Assembly: GCF_001420595.1 (NCBI RefSeq)
Contig: NZ_LJIX01000003.1
Location: 185,205 to 249,204, forward strand
Direction: 5' to 3'
Length of the DNA: 64,000 nucleotides
DNA from: Cytobacillus solani
GTDB lineage: Bacteria; Bacillota; Bacilli; Bacillales; Cytobacillaceae
A program made the position numbers and the translations under genes. Below, piece after piece: positions 63,780 through 64,000 of this stretch (positions are counted from its first letter, which is position 1; every line of letters begins with the position of its first letter). The notes under the pieces were generated by a model. That model made no database searches. It had not been told where the DNA came from and saw only the letters and a list, made by a program, of their open reading frames with translations.

Positions 63780-64000
63780 CTATATTTCCAAACGAGCTCT
63801 TAATGCCTTCACATAGTTTCGGCTGACGGATAGCATTTCCTTCCGATTCTCCATTTCTAGTTGATAGGCTCCGTTAAACCATGGGGTAAGCCGAGTAACG
63901 TATTCTAGATTTACAAGATAGCTTTTGTGAATCCGGAAAAAGGAGAATGGGTTTAGACGGCTTTCTAGCTCTTTAAGTGATATTTTTGTTTCATAGCTGC
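63780..64000 (-). CDS. LytTR-type response regulator, C-terminal end (cut by window edge)
   Basis: The reverse strand shows 73 residues and the stop at 63780: SYETKISLKELESRL, FFRIHKSYLVNLEYV and VSRNYVKALRARL. This is the LytTR DNA-binding domain. LytT/LytS-like systems control pyruvate transport in Bacillus and staphylococci, so cstA next door is a likely target. The receiver domain and sensor lie outside. Confidence 0.85.
   Translation of the reverse strand, partial: SYETKISLKELESRLNPFSFFRIHKSYLVNLEYVTRLTPWFNGAYQLEMENRKEMLSVSRNYVKALRARLEI

Overview
The window looks like a chromosome segment of a low-GC Firmicute of the family Bacillaceae. Evidence: AT-rich DNA, strong AGGAGG-type ribosome binding sites, frequent TTG and GTG starts, T-box leaders, a PhoP-box pst operon, a cre-like site, and many proteins that resemble Bacillus ones (AllD, PstSCAB-PhoU, KdpFABC-KdpDE, Bmr/BmrR, YwqM/YwqN, a BmrC/BmrD-like ABC pair, ArsRBC). 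I saw no rRNA or tRNA genes, prophage, IS transposase or CRISPR array. Genus cannot be fixed from the sequence alone.

Layout. 1-3.8 kb: PucR-type regulator (cut by the window edge) divergent from allD, then a TPR protein, an unrecognised protein and a deletion remnant of a uridine-kinase-like gene. 4-8.8 kb: AI-2E family permease, then an eukaryotic-like (type 2) isoleucyl-tRNA synthetase behind a long leader with T-box-like pieces and two terminators. 8.8-16.5 kb: serine hydrolase/MerR pair, thioredoxin plus a sirohaem reductase-like protein under a CsoR/CstR-like operator, an acetolactate-synthase-like enzyme, TetR and a zinc alcohol dehydrogenase. 16.6-21 kb: PhoP-controlled pstSCAB-phoU. 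21-28 kb: ywqN/ywqM, a GNAT protein, a methyltransferase behind an attenuator-like hairpin, arsR-arsB-arsC (arsC has an internal stop), TetR plus paired SMR pumps. 28-34 kb: diguanylate cyclase, three tandem T-boxes ahead of a ThrRS with no editing domain, Fpg/Nei glycosylase, CorA, DinB. 34.4-36.7 kb: a heavily frameshifted M14 peptidase. 37-45 kb: kdpDE divergent from a small ORF-kdpFABC. 45-53 kb: AlkZ-related protein, MFS pump, lipoprotein, decayed gene, erythromycin-esterase-like enzyme, DUF2167 protein. 53-61 kb: BmrC/D-like ABC exporter with a leader-peptide attenuator, an SDR-MarR-SDR operon, and bmr-bmrR with a 19-bp-spacer MerR promoter. 61-64 kb: panE, cstA with a cre-like site, and the end of a LytTR regulator.

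How it fits together. Two accessory aminoacyl-tRNA synthetases, several drug pumps (SMR pair, ABC pair, Bmr, another MFS), an Ere-like esterase and arsenic genes suggest a segment rich in drug and toxin defence, mixed with phosphate, potassium and pyruvate/carbon-starvation functions. Regulatory DNA is unusually readable here: perfect palindromes lie in or next to promoters for TetR, MarR, MerR, ArsR and CsoR-type regulators, and four operons have leader hairpins that look like transcription attenuators. Several genes are broken (uridine kinase, arsC, M14 peptidase and two or three unidentified fragments), so ongoing gene decay, or in places sequence error, is visible.
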